From the NCBI RefSeq assembly GCF_022682495.2, contig NC_071394.1, positions 25,950,470-26,014,469 on the forward strand: DNA of 64,000 nt, given 5' to 3'. This stretch comes from Desmodus rotundus (Eukaryota; Chordata; Mammalia; Chiroptera; Phyllostomidae). The notes under the pieces were generated by a model. It was not told where the DNA came from and ran no database searches. It saw only the letters and a list, made by a program, of their open reading frames with translations. Made by a program: the position numbers and the translations under genes. This document shows, piece by piece, positions 44,890-56,800 of this stretch. Numbering within the stretch: the stretch's first letter is position 1; each line of letters begins with the position of its first letter.

Positions 44890-45255
44890 TACCTCACGTA
44901 ATGGGAAGTTATGGGGAACAGCCCAAGAAGCGGCTCAATAACGTCATCAAGGGTCTTCTCTCTCTTTTCTCACATCCTCAGCGTCACTTTATCCTAATGT
45001 TTTGTGGTCACAAGGACCATGGCAGGTTTGGCCACGACATCAAACTGCAGAAGAAGGCTGTTCCTTTTCCTTCCCCCAAAGGCCTCTAGTAACTTTTCTT
45101 TTATGTGTCATTGGCTGGAATTGAAGCTCAAGCCTCCCCCGTCAATTCCTTGCAAGGGGAATCGACCACCATCACTGGCTTAGGCTAGTCAGAATTTGCC
45201 CGAGTTACAATGGGGAGGAGGAGAAGATGCCAGAACCACATTATGGCTCTGCTGG
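44890..45255 (+). mobile_element. Ancient LTR-like repeat, copy 3 of 3
   Basis: Landmarks TTACCTCACGTAATGGGAAG, AACGTCATCAAGGGTCTTCT, ACATCCTCAGCGTCACTTTA then TCCTAATGTTTTGTGGTCAC, TATGTGTCATTGGCTGGAAT and CAAGGGGAATCGACCACCAT follow the order of the element at 39320. It is more diverged than that copy. Confidence 0.5.
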
Positions 45256-46394
45256 CATGCGCCTCCCACACTAGATGGGACACTGACTTTCAGCAGTGGG
45301 CTTCTTGTGTCTCCCTGTTGGGGCCACTTTAATCTAACATTGTGGCGTTAGCTACTTTGAGTGCCGTGTTAGGCTGACATCATTTGAGATCGGGCCATAT
45401 CTGCTCCTCAGCCCGTATTTGTCTTCAACCAGGTCCCCCTTCCCTTTAACACCCATGGGAGTGAGGGCAACCCTTCCAGATTTGGGTTGCATCGCCCTCA
45501 GCCTGTCATAGTATTCAGGCATCTCTTCGGTGGGACATTAGGAAAGGCCAAGTGAGAAATGGCACCTTAGCTAACTACAAGATAATCATCGTTACTGTTC
45601 AAAGATTTATCTAGTTAAATGTTATCAAAGACATACCAGTAAATGTGGTAGCCTGTGAAACTCACATTAGGGAGGCATAAGGTGATGACAACTTGGGGTA
45701 TTGGTTTTGGTGGACGAAAAGAGGAGAAGGATGTCCTCCTAGTGAAAGTTCAGGAAAGATGCAGTGCTTTGCGTGCGAAGAGCTGAATCTCACATCTCGT
45801 CACAAGAATCTGAGTCAGCCTGAGCCGTTGCGGAGGTCAGCCTTGAGTCTGCTCCTATGTTTGCATCTTACAGAGACTGAAGTGGACCTGAAATAACACT
45901 TGCGTACACACATCACAACTGTCATTATTATTGCCCTGGCTATTATTAACACTTTAATAATAAAGGTACTAATGAATAATAGAAGTGTCCCCCACTTTTT
46001 GAAAGTTCACAATATGCCATGGCTTTTACGAAATATGAACCTACCCTAGCACCTGTTTTTCTAACCAAAAGAAACCCAAAGATGATTTTCACTTAACCAA
46101 AAAGAGGTGAAAAATGAAAACAATGTTTACCATTTGCTTTGCAGTGAGCCTTTCTGCAGGCCGTGAGCACCCCCAGCAGAGAGGGTGGCTTTAACTAGAC
46201 ATTAGTGTTATTTTACATTTTATGTGTGATTTGAAATAATTTTGTAGGTGGTTTTGGGAGTCTAGGGACGCTTAAAAATGTTTCTGTGCAAATTAATGGT
46301 AATTGCTTCTTCGCTTTACACCATTTCAGCTTATGAGAGGTTTCATAGGAACGCTGTGCTTCCAGGGAGCAGACACCTGTATTTGTACTGCCCT
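45256..46394. other. Unique sequence, no gene recognised
   Basis: Nothing recognised in this stretch. Confidence 0.45.
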
Positions 46395-46590
46395 GGGTGA
46401 CGTACACAACACTCTCCCATGCAGGACCTAATTGGATCCATACCTTGTAAGGTAGGATTGCCATGCCCACTTTATACGTGCGAGACTGAGGCACAACAGG
46501 TTAAGTGACTTGCTCTGGGTCACTTAACTAGCAAGTGACAGAACAGGAATTCAAATGCAAATCCTTGACTTCAAAGTCCATGTTTATTAC
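46395..46590 (-). repeat. MIR SINE, - orientation
   Basis: ACGTGCGAGACTGAGGCACA, GGTTAAGTGACTTGCTCTGG, GTCACTTAACTAGCAAGTGA and AACAGGAATTCAAATGC give a reversed MIR core. Confidence 0.8.
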
Positions 46591-46654
46591 TTATCATCAG
46601 GTAACCTCATTGCCTGTGGATGCTTCTGAATTTCATCTCTATATAGGAGACCTG

Positions 46655-46795
46655 AAGTTTCTCTGAGTATTTTGCTCCATGGCTTCCCCTCTCTGAACCT
46701 TCCTTTCCTCACTGCAAAGTGTGGATAACTAGTTCACAGAGTGATTGTGGAAAATTAAAGAAGATAAGGAATGTGGAAGTGTGTTGTAAAGCTGG
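46655..46795 (+). repeat. MIR SINE, partial, + orientation
   Basis: TCTGAACCTTCCTTTCCTCA, CTGCAAAGTGTGGATAACTA and GTGATTGTGGAAAATTAAAG are the 3' half of a MIR. Confidence 0.65.
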
Positions 46796-46864
46796 AAAGT
46801 ATTACACAAGTGGGGTCTTCATTCTCAGCCGCCTTTCTTTGACTATGACGCGGAGCGCCATTGT

Positions 46865-47085
46865 AATAACAGGTATTTGGAGTCTGGTGCAGCGGGATTC
46901 TAATCTGGCTCCTCCATGTACCACCTGCCTGGTCTTGGAGAAATTGTTTCATCTCCCTGAACCTCAGTGCCCTCATCTGTGGAATGGGGGAGCTGCATTT
47001 CCCTCCTAGGGCTGTTACAGGGATTAAATGAGACAGTGTGTGGAAAACATCGAGCACCTTGTCGGCATGTGACCTGTAACGAAGA
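46865..47085 (+). repeat. MIR SINE, + orientation
   Basis: TTTGGAGTCTGGTGCAGCGG, TGAACCTCAGTGCCCTCATC, TGTGGAATGGGGGAGCTGCA and TACAGGGATTAAATGAGACA are in MIR order. This is the third MIR within 700 bp. Confidence 0.85.
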
Positions 47086-49088
47086 GGGAGTGATCACTGG
47101 ACTTGGGGACAGAGAGGCCCTCGGATGTGTTAGAGACTTATCACATAGCAGGTGATTGTGATTACGCCAGATAGCAAGGAAAGAACGGCCTTCTGGAAAC
47201 AGCACCAGCTCACTAACTACGTTGGGACATCACTTTGTAATTAAATCTTCCCTCCCAAAAGGATTGTTTTAACTGAGTCCTATCAAGAAAAGATTCTAAT
47301 TAACTCTAACCAGTCCACAGTGGTGGAGAGTCTGATTTCAGTATACCTGGTTTTATATGTGGAAAGAAAAGTTGACACAGTATCAGTGAGGCTGGAGATG
47401 AAAAGATTCTGTTGACTGATTTTCTTACCCTGAATTTCAGCGACCAAATCTTAAAGCTTATTTCTACATAATTGAAACTGCTGTTTGCCAGGGCATGATA
47501 CACGATGCATGTGTATCACAAGGGGGGATTTGCATGCACTTTGTTCCATGGGAGATGACCAGCTAACATGGTAAAGCAGATATAATCGAAAGGAAAGCAA
47601 CTGAGTTATTCTGAATCAGTGGTGGGCCATTCATAACAGAGTGGTGAGATTTTTTCTGTTTTCTACAATTACTAAGTTTTATTTTGGTCATTTAAGTCAG
47701 GATTTCTCAGCACAGGTGTAGGACATTTTGGTGAATTGTGAATGGGGTGGCGTCTATTGATCCCTTCTGGGTGACAGGACCGCTCGGGCCTCCCAGAGCC
47801 TCCAGCACCGTCATTCACCCACCCCAGGGTGCTGCATGGATAGTGTCATCTTCTGTGTGTGCCAAGAGGTATTCAAGGCCAGGAAGCACTGCTGTGTCCT
47901 GCTACTGCAGTGGGAGCACAGGGTTGGTAGAAATTCTCATAGGTTATTTCCTGACTAGCTTAACCTTGACCGTGAAGATAAGTGGTAGATAAACCAGTAG
48001 TGAAACAGGATCCCTACCCAGCCTGAACTCCAACTCTAAGATTTTTAAACCTTGATAGGGAGAAGCTTTTTTAAAAATTCCGCAGACTGTATCTGTCTTG
48101 CTAGAGATGGAGATTTCTCTACTACCTCGGGGCTATTTCTTTGACTACGAAAACCACCCAATGTAAAGTCAGGATCGTCTTTGGACATGGAGATGTCTAA
48201 AATGCTCTGTTTTCAAGAAGTGACCGTTTTTTGCTCTGGGAAAAGGTGTTGTTGAGGGGTATTCTGCTGGCAAGGCAGAGCCAGGGTTCCCATCTAGGCC
48301 TATCCCTAAAGACCGAGCTCCCCACTGCCCTGCTACGCCGCCTCCAACAGGTGAGCCCCGGTAGTATGAAGACGGCAGAGAGAAGGTTGAATGGAGGCGT
48401 GGGGGACAGGCTGGCGTCCTTGGGGAGAATCTGAGGACCCTGAATGCCAAAGATGGTGGGAGCTGAGGGGGGAAAAAGAAGAATGGAAGTGGGGTGATGG
48501 CCTAGAGACTGGGCCTTGTTTGGTCTTTGGTCCTAACAGCAGCAAATTGTATTCTCTTTGAAAGGCACAAGGGGTCCTGCTTCCAAGTCAATGAGCTCTT
48601 TGCATGTCACTGTTTTCCCACCTTCTTTAAGGACACACACGCCAAGCCACCTGCGTGATTTCCCACTCAACACCCTGGCCAAAGGGATGCTTTCCCACTT
48701 ACTATTGTTACTCTGAGTGCTGGGGGATCTTCGTTTGCCCCATTTTCAGTCCCTACCCAAAGACAGAGGAGCAGGCTCCCCAGAAAACTTGGGAGATGCT
48801 ATACCCAGAGCTTCACTGCAAGCTTCAGCCTCAGGGTCTTTTTATAATTCTAATCTCATATAATGTTCTCATAACTCTACAAACAGACTGGTGTACTGTC
48901 CTGTTTCTTCTGGCATCTGTGACAAATGAAAAGAGCCTCCAAATTTGTAGTGTCACTCACAGCTCAGTGTTGTTTGAGGGACTCTGAGGAGCGGGGGGCA
49001 CGGAAGGTTCAGGAGGAAAGCACCACTATCTGTCTGTGCTCACCTGCACGCACTGTCCCGTTCCCGTGTCATGGGACCATGAAGCCAC
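47086..49088. other. Mostly unique; possible worn MER20 near 47695-47790
   Basis: GGATTTCTCAGCACAGGTG and AGGACATTTTGGTGAATTG faintly resemble the antisense of a MER20-type hAT element. Nothing else was recognised. Mirror-image frames at 48169-48545 have no domains. Confidence 0.4.
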
Positions 49089-49225
49089 CTTTGCTTTTTT
49101 TTCAACATTGAATTTATTGAGGTGACATATGTTAATAAAATTATATGGGTTCCCGGTGGACAGTTCACCTATTTATTGTATGATGTGGTCACCACCCCAG
49201 GTCAAGTCTCCTTTTACGCAGGTCG
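49089..49225 (-). mobile_element. L1 3' UTR terminal fragment
   Basis: TTTTTTTTCAACATTGAATT, TATTGAGGTGACATATGTTA, ATAAAATTATATGGGTTCCC and GTGGTCACCACCCCAGGTCA are the antisense of an L1 3' terminus with its poly(A) (T-run) on the left. Only about 140 bp remain. Confidence 0.75.
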
Positions 49226-51299
49226 GGATATAGGCAAAACCCAACCATTCTAACTACGCCTTCACCAAATCTCACAGTGTAAAGAGCCCCTACCCTGGTT
49301 GTATCACGTGTGATGTTATCGTTTTATCCAGATGATGCTCCTTGAGTACAGAGACCAGGTCTCTGATATGAAACAATAGCCTGTCCGCTTTCCCAGCTGA
49401 CCACTCTCCCCTCCCTCTCTGCCCCATGTAACAGGAATCCACTGGGGCATCTTGAGCAGTCCTGGGTGCACAACTTGTTTTCAGGAAATTCTTGTGGAAT
49501 AATTCAAAAGGACCTGGGATGTCCTTGAATAAAGATACTACTCCAAGCTTCTCCTGCATATTATAGTGCACAGCTCACAGTTTCAATCCAGGTCTAATGT
49601 TCATTTGAACTTTTCAATCCCATATTTGATCTGTTGGGGGTAAATTTAAACAGTTAAAAATACGTCTTTCTGTGTACAAGTAAAGTCTTTATAATTTAAA
49701 GGAAAGAAATAATTTAAACTATATGCATACCATGATTACAATTCAGATTTAAAACTTTTACTTTTGGTTTCCATGCAAAAATGGATTCAACTCCATTTTG
49801 ATTATTAAAGTGTGTTAATTCTAGGACTTTTATTAGACTTCTATGTTCTTGTATGATCACTTTCTGTGTGAATATAGTCAAATTCTATTTTTGCATAATT
49901 TCCTAATAATGGAAAATGCAGCTCTTAAGAAAGCAAATGATTGACTCAGAGGATTGCAATAATGTTCTGTATTATTTTACACATTGTCGCACATCATAAT
50001 TCATGAATGAAGGGAAGGAGAAGTGCCGGCAAACCTATCTTTGCCATTATTCAAATGGAATAGTTAACATAAAACAACATTCCTCCTTAAATTCTTTCTC
50101 CTTCAGTAAAATTAATTTGGGTACATTTTTGATTTTTATTATTGTTTTACTAAATCATTTGCGTTCCAACCCCAACCATGCAGTCCAAGTTTTAATGCAG
50201 GAGTAAGCGTGTTGGAATCTGGGGGTGCGTCATCAGGGAGAAAGTTTCAGGTTATCAGCTCGAGCCATTTGTAGCATCATCATGTTGGCGCATCTCAGTG
50301 CGCACTGTGTGCCTCTTTCATAAACTGAAGGTGTCTACTAGTTTCACATGACAATGTGTAGCCTGAAACGTACTCTCCTTAGTTCATCTCTGCAGCTCCA
50401 CACCGTGGCTGTCTTTGCTGACACCATAGCTACCAAGCTATGTGTACGAATGAGTCGTTTGGTGCTGAAAGATTGAATAAAAAGGCCAGAGTCACATTAT
50501 TCAGGAAAAGACAGAATCTGATGTTCTTTACATCTCTTCTAATGAAGTCGGTGCATTTCGTGGTACCGCAGCGTGGGGACCCTGAAGTGGGTTCCTGCGT
50601 GTGTGTGCATGTGTGTGAAGGATTGAGTCCTGCAGGGACATACTGTAACGGGCAGGATGTCTCCTCTGCTTGTCCTTGTCACACTAACAGGGCTTAGGTT
50701 CTACCTATGCTATTGCCCCAGCTGACCCTAACCCAGGTAGTAACATATCAGGAAAATGCCACAAGCATTTTTGAACAACTTTAGAATATTTGGAGAACAT
50801 TTGTTTTTTATGTTGATTCTACAGTATTTTTTACAGTGTTTGTTGTAATGCAAGGATTTGAGAAAATGAGGTAGCTCAGTAGAAGTGAACCCCCCCCCCC
50901 CCCCGTTAGAAGGTGGGAGGAGTAGGAAAAGTGTCAGGTGGTTACTGCTGGGCAGGGGTTGGTGGGGGCGCAGCACGGTAAGAGAGTAAACCCGCCCGGG
51001 TGCACATGCCTAGTGAAGGAGGTACTTTGCTTAGCTGGACACAAAGCCTGTCCACAGAGCTGTACCCCATCTTTTTCAGAGATGGTGGGCATCCTTTGTT
51101 CGGACCCTTTGCATTTTGTGGCAATACTTTCACCTTCCCTCTTAAGATGAAGCTTCCATTTCACTTTCTCTTATCAGGAAATGGAAATAGTAACCAGAAT
51201 GTAAATAGCCAGACAGGAAGTCTTTTCCTTCGGCACACAAACGTACGCACGTGCTCCTGCACTTGGTGCATCCTCCCTGAGCTTTCGCTCTGTTTTCTA
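49226..51299. other. Unique AT-rich sequence with a poly(C) tract
   Basis: A pure C15 tract lies at 50890-50904. No interspersed repeat was recognised. Overlapping frames on both strands at 50934-51374 cover GC-richer DNA and carry no domains. Confidence 0.45.
50890..50904. repeat. Poly(C) tract, 15 bases
   Basis: An uninterrupted run of 15 C in AT-rich flanks. It is prone to length error in sequencing and could form a G-quadruplex or i-motif. Confidence 0.85.
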
Positions 51300-51600
51300 C
51301 TACAAGGTGTCCTGCTGCGTGGACGGACTTCGAAGGTCTGTGTTCTACTTCCACCTTTAAAACTTGCCACATGACCTTGGGAAAACCCTTAAGTCTTCAC
51401 CCTCAGTTTACGTAATTAATCTTGCTGCTTCTTTTCTCACCATATGTCAAGGATCTGCTGAAAGGATAGCATATGCGAAAGCCTTCTAAACTCATGCAAG
51501 AAGAGACTGTACTTTCTTTCAACTTGTGGCATTGGGCAGCTGGTATAGTGCCCTGCCAGCACTTGGAGTTCTGTAAATATTAGTGGTATGGATGAGTGGG
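51300..51600 (+). repeat. MIR fragment followed by an L2-like tail, + orientation
   Basis: GCCACATGACCTTGGGAAAA, TCACCCTCAGTTTACGTAAT and GCTGAAAGGATAGCATATGC are MIR-like. GGTATAGTGCCCTGCCAGCA and TGTAAATATTAGTGGTATGG then resemble an L2 3' end. Both are diverged. Confidence 0.5.
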
Positions 51601-51724
51601 TTTAAAGATAAGGTGTACGTGATTCCGAATTCAGTGTCCTCTGTTTCATTTAAAACTTTCATAATCTGTATGGAGAGATTAGGAGCGAAGGGAAAAATAG
51701 ATTAAATTAGAATTGAGACCAAAC

Positions 51725-52200
51725 TAAATTTAACCATTCATTCATTCAATCAACAGATTGTTATTGAGGAACAATTATGTGTAAGGCCTCATTCTAGGCA
51801 CTGAGGTTAGAACGATGAGCAAAACAGGCCAAAATGTGTGACTTCAAGCAGCCTCTATTTTAGGGGGGAAGACGGGCAATAAACCAAGTAAAGTTGATAG
51901 GATATTAGAAGTTATAAGCATTAAGGCAACCAATACAGTAGAGAAGGAAGATCAGAAGTTAAAGTTTTTCCTGGTGAGTGAGGAAGGGAGGCACTGAGAA
52001 GGTGACATTGGAGTAGACCTGAAGGATTGAGTCATGCGTGAGCCGTGGGGACGTGGGAGTGTGGGGCAGGGAGGATTTGAGCCATGAAGATATGAGGGAA
52101 CAGAGACATCTGAGGCAGGGGAACAGCGTGAGTGAGGCCCGAAGAAGGGAACATGCCCAGAGAGTATGAGAAAGGAGACCTGGGAAGCTGGAGTAGAGAG
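51725..52200 (-). mobile_element. L2 LINE 3' part, antisense
   Basis: The reversed L2 3' terminus is clear: CATTCATTCAATCAACAGAT, CTCATTCTAGGCACTGAGGT, GGGAAGACGGGCAATAAACC, CACTGAGAAGGTGACATTGG, AGTAGACCTGAAGGATTGAG and GCATGAGTGAGGCCC-like blocks near 52125. Its divergence is typical of L2. Confidence 0.75.
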
Positions 52201-52244
52201 AAAGGACTTGAAGATGAAAGGATACATGGCCAAAGAGACAATAG

Positions 52245-52475
52245 GATGGTGATGATGAAGGAGATGCCGCTGAGTGCTCACTCCGCCAACCTCTGTTGCA
52301 TCATCTTACCTGGTCCTGACAAAGCCCCACTTTTCAGGTGAGAAACTGATGCAAGGAGGATCCTAAGTTCTTAGGGATCATCCAACTAGTAGGTCTTGGA
52401 GCCAGGATTGGATCCCAGGGCCTTCTGGTTCCAGCACCCATGACCTTAGCCACTGTGCTTTATCACCTCTCCTGT
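52245..52475 (-). repeat. MIR SINE, - orientation
   Basis: CTTTTCAGGTGAGAAACTGA, CATCCAACTAGTAGGTCTTG, GAGCCAGGATTGGATCCCAG and CTTAGCCACTGTGCTTTA form a reversed MIR. Confidence 0.8.
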
Positions 52476-54179
52476 GCACGCAGATCAGCTCCAAATCGTG
52501 CTTGTTGATATGTTCTGGGGGACTTTTTCTTTTCCTTAGCCAGCTGATTGTAACTATACCAGCATCAAAACAACAACAACAACAACACCCCCCAAAAAAA
52601 CCCTGAGACTACTTTCCGTTTCCTTGGAAAAACAATGTAAGAAAAAAACCAATACTAATATCATATATTATAAACTTTGACTCTAGACCAAAAGCAAAAA
52701 AACCCCTCAGTTCCCCAGATATTCGTAGTAGAAGGAAAACTCACTGAACAGAAGTCCATAGGCATTAACATTGGTTACTACCTGCTGAACAATTCATTGC
52801 CAACTAACACCAATACGTGTAAATATTTTAGCTGCACTCTGCTTCATGGAAATCTTTAAAATGACACAAGCAATGTGTCGCCTTCTATGGTCAATAGGAA
52901 ATAGTCTCAATGGAATAGAGCCACCATTTCTCGAGCATCTACCACATGCTAGCATCTTCCTCAGAGCTGTAGAGAGAAGCAGCAACACACTCCAGAGACA
53001 TGCTTACTGGTCACCTGGGACAGGGAGAACAGCGGAATGCAGGAAGCAGTACCCTCCACCTGAACACCAGGTAAGACATCAACAGGTAGAGAAGGAGAGA
53101 GCCATGGTTACAAGGCTGACAAAGGGTTTGATGTTTATCGCTAATGAGCTCCCTTCACTGGACCATTGTGAGGACTGGCGTGACAATAAAAGTGTTTGTG
53201 TAAGTTCAGGGTAGAACTGGGTGATTTCTGTGAGGTTGGGCCATGACCTTGAAAGGCCCTGATTACCAGGCCATGAGGTTTAGCCTTTAATCGGCCCTTA
53301 GTAGGGAACATGGAAGATCTCTGAGAAATAACATGACCGGATCGGTTGCAGAGTCTTAAACATGGAGAGCAGTTAATATTTCTGAGTTCAGGTGAGAGTG
53401 GCAGTAATGGGAAATGAAGTTGAGAGACAAGAATTTTCCTATGGCTATTTTTTTCCCTCACTGATAGAGTTTTGTTTTTATTTTTTTTAAAAAAATATTT
53501 ATTTATTTTTTACCTCTGACCTTTATATGAAAAGCTGGTTTAAAAAAAAAACAAAGAAAGTTGTTCTCCCAGGTAAGGAGGAATTGATTCAGTCAGTCAT
53601 TGACACCCTGTGTCTGTTGGTGGTATCCAATTTGTTCTGAACATCCCATTCTCGGCCTGCCAGACTCCGAGCTGAGTGGCTGAGTGGCCAGGGGGCTTCT
53701 TTGAACCTGCTCTGATTCTGCCCAGCCCCCAGGTAGCCGCCCCTGCCAACCCAGCCTCTGGAGAAAGAAACACAGTGACCTGCTCTCCATCAGCTGCTTC
53801 TCTAATGGAACTGATTTGCTTCATTTCAGGGTAAAATAATGACTTTTGTGCAGGGAGAACACTCAGCCAGGAGTCCAGCAGGAGTCCTCTCTGCCTGCAA
53901 ACACACAAATGCTTTCACATCTGGCAAGTGAACCCAGGGGAGCAGTTGGGCCGGAAGCTCACAGTGGCTCTTTGGCTTTCTTTCCCTCTCTTTCCTTCTT
54001 TTCTTTCTTTCTCTCTCTCGCTCTTTCTCTCTCTCTTTCTCCCCCCTTTTCTTTCTTTCTCTGCGTCACTTTCTTGCTCTTGTTCTAATTCTCCATTAAA
54101 GAAAGGGGCAGAATGCTCCCAAATGTGGAGGACTCATCTTGTAAACACCGCACTAAACTGAAACCTTATCTCATTCAGA
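52476..54179. other. Unique sequence with simple repeats
   Basis: It contains a CAA tract at about 52568-52588, T/A-rich tracts at 53475-53520 and a CT-rich tract at 53975-54070. No gene or interspersed repeat was recognised. The 122-codon + strand frame at 52846-53214 has no domain. Confidence 0.45.
53975..54070. repeat. CT-rich low-complexity tract
   Basis: About 95 bases made almost only of C and T on the + strand (polypyrimidine). Such tracts can form triplex (H-) DNA where mirror symmetry is good. Confidence 0.85.
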
Positions 54180-54430
54180 TTAATAGTCGATGTTTATCAA
54201 GCACCTTCCAGATGCCGGACACACTGGTGAACTCTCCTCAGTCACTGGGGTTCCTGCTTCTCAGCTAGTCCTTCAAACAGCCCGGTGAGAGAGGTGTTGT
54301 TAGGCCTGTTTCACTGTAGAAGAATGAGACAGAGAGAGTTCAAATGACGTTCCCAAGGTCACATAACGTGGTCCTATAATAAGAACCTCAAATTAGTTCC
54401 TCAACTACCAAGTCCAATTGTTTCTCCACA
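54180..54430 (-). repeat. MIR SINE, - orientation, near full length
   Basis: ATGTTTATCAAGCACCTTCC, CTCAGTCACTGGGGTTCCTG, GTCCTTCAAACAGCCCGGTG, GACGTTCCCAAGGTCACATA and CTCAACTACCAAGTCCAATT are reversed MIR blocks. Confidence 0.7.
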
Positions 54431-55964
54431 CACTTTCATGGAGGACACAAAAGGTGCAAGAGGTTAAAAAAAGTTCCTTTATAGTCTCTTCTCGTTAGCC
54501 AATTAATGGACTTTTCATTTGTACGCATGGTTGGTGGACAAAAATGAATATTTCAGCCATGTTGGCCAGGGTAGGGAGTGACTAACCAGTACATTCCCAC
54601 AGAAGCAACCATTCAAACACCAAAAGTAACCAAGCCAAAGATATGGGTGGGGTGGGGGTGGGGAGGGTGGTTCTGATCCTGATCCCCTGGGACCACAAGT
54701 GATAGGACTGTGTTGTGACAGTCAGCTTCTCAAAGCCCCTCGTCCTTGGAATAAACCCAAGATGTGATATACCTCTACCAACTCTATAGTGAAATTATGA
54801 AAATCAAATATTAATGAAAATGCTCCAAGCTGCAACCAGAATCCCTTTCTTTCCCTGTCCCATGTAGGATACTATTTTTATAAAAATATTCATTCGAAGC
54901 CAGGAAACAGTAGATGTTAAACACATGTTTGTTGAATAAATAAAAAAATTATGAACTATTCTTAGAATCTGTGGAGGGGCTTGTAGCAATCAACTAAATG
55001 CATTTGTGGCCCCTAGAGAATGTCTAAAAATGGGGACTTGAGCTGCTCATGTACCTCCAGCTGTTGGTGAAGTGGTGAGGCCTGGATCCCCACAGCTGAT
55101 CTGTTTGCTCTTCTCCTGTGACAGCTCACTATTCTGCTTCATGGTTTTATCAAAACCCAAAGTAATAATTCCTGTCTTCTAAGTAAGAGAATATTTAGTA
55201 CCGCTAGCTAAGCAGACATTTATTGCAATTGGATTTCCACAGGAGTCAGCCAACCTAGATAGGGTCTGAGCCCATGGCAGCCCTGGAGGACTATTGAGGG
55301 CCTCAGAATTCCCCACTTTTTCCCTCTCTGCAGCCGGCACTCGCCTGGCATCTGTCCCCGAGGCCCCGACAAGCAGCGCCGATGCCGATGCAGTGGTCCA
55401 ATGGTCAGGATGTCCAATAGTGAGGGAACGTGGGCACTTCATCTGAAGCCCTTGACTTCGGGGCTGCACTGATTTCTTTCTTTGGGACAGCTTCATAGTG
55501 TCTGCAGGTCTGCAAGGTGACCATTTAGTATGGCCCCATGTGTTTACTTAAGGACCCCATAAACTCACCTCTAGTTGCTGGCACTGCAGGTGGATGTGGT
55601 GGAGGCGTCAGCCACCGGCTAGACTTGAAGTGACAGGGAAAGGAGTGGCCATGAAAAGTGAACAGTGGAGGATCAAGTCATAGAGGATGCAGAGTGATCT
55701 TTGGGTAAAGTATCTCTTTAGGCAGAGAAGAGGGAGGGCACTTACGTGGTAACAGTTGTGCACTCTTTCAAATGCGAGGTGGGTGTGCCCCCCTAGATGC
55801 TAGAAGAAGCTAGTGGCAACCTTGCATGGGTATGCCTGTAACACAGGAGTGCCAGAGGGGACAGAGTGGAATTCCAAATCCAATTTCAATTCCTATTCAA
55901 TTCTAATCTTAGCCGGTGCACAAACTCTTGCAAAATGCCTGATTAGGATGTAAAGGCTCTAGAG
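54431..55964. other. Unique sequence with a G-quadruplex motif
   Basis: Nothing was recognised apart from the G-rich tract at 54645. The - strand frames at 55179-55496 have no domains. Confidence 0.45.
54645..54670 (+). other. G-quadruplex motif on the + strand
   Basis: G-runs of 3, 4, 5, 4 and 3 are separated by single bases (T, T, T, A), followed by TGG. Five tracts with one-base loops make quadruplex formation very likely in single-stranded DNA or RNA. Confidence 0.85.
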
Positions 55965-56239
55965 TAGCCATTTTCAACTGGTGTGGCACAAGAATTTTTA
56001 AAACATGCAATACCTGATTGTTTAGTCAGGGGCACTGACCTCCTTTCCCTTAGATTGTCAAATAAAAAAAAAAATGACAACAGCCAACACAACAATACTT
56101 GGCCAGTGTAAATAAGTCAAAGTTATACCTATTTTTTGTCAGATTGGCCTAAAATATGTTTTTTGGTGTGCTGCAGTATTTTAGTAAATACTTTATGTGT
56201 GTGATGAGATGAAAACATTTGAAAATCACTGCTCTAGAG
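55957..56239. mobile_element. 267-bp hAT MITE with intact 8-bp target-site duplication
   Basis: The body 55965-56231 starts TAGCCATTTTCAACTGG and ends TTTGAAAATCACTG, imperfect inverted repeats of about 14 bp. Both sides carry the identical octamer CTCTAGAG (55957-55964 and 56232-56239). An 8-bp duplication and CAG-type ends are hallmarks of hAT transposons. There is no coding sequence, so it was moved in trans. The intact duplication and long recognisable interior suggest it is younger than the MER-type hAT at 40230. Confidence 0.85.
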
Positions 56240-56364
56240 GAAAATGGCTTGTTGGCAAATTTATAAGGGGGGATCTGGAAACCATACGAAGAATCTCTTT
56301 GCAGTAAATACTCCCCAAGGAACTGGGGAACCAGGACTAAAATGAATGCCAAGGGAATAAAAGA

Positions 56365-56800
56365 AAAGTGGAGGCCACCTAAGTGTCCATCAGGGGAGAT
56401 GAGTTAAAGAAATTTCATGCAATGGAACACCAAGGGGCTGTAATGCTCATGTTACCAGCTTGGCGCTAGGTCAGTGCTCAAACTCAATACGGTCTGTTGA
56501 ATCAGTGAAAATTCTGCAACTTAAAAGGATGAGATACATCTATATGTACAACATGGAAGAATAGCCACAACATACTTTTAGGTGAAATGAAGATTACAGA
56601 ATAGTATAGTACGGTGCCACATATGGTCAGAGCGAACAGATTTCACATATATGCATTTAAATGTCTGGGAGGATACATGCAAAGCAAACTGGTCACAGTG
56701 GTTATCTTCTCTGGAATGCTTTCGGATCAGAGTGAGGGTGTGCATGTTCTAGTTCCCACAGCCCTTTATTCCTTTTTAAAATAATGAGGATGTCATGCTT
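56365..56800 (+). mobile_element. Old L1 3' end, + orientation, with interruption
   Basis: GCCACCTAAGTGTCCATCAG, ATGCAATGGAACACCAAGG, ATGAGATACATCTATATGTA, CAACATGGAAGAATAGCCAC, ACAGAATAGTATAGTACGGT and ACAGTGGTTATCTTCTCTGG follow the end of L1 ORF2 and its 3' UTR in sense orientation. About 90 bp near 56440-56530 do not fit and may be an insertion. Confidence 0.65.

Noticed and set aside
53450..53560. SINE at the A/T-rich tract
   Set aside because: It has TATTTATTTATTTT-like bases but no tRNA-derived body or duplication, so a low-complexity tract is the simpler reading.
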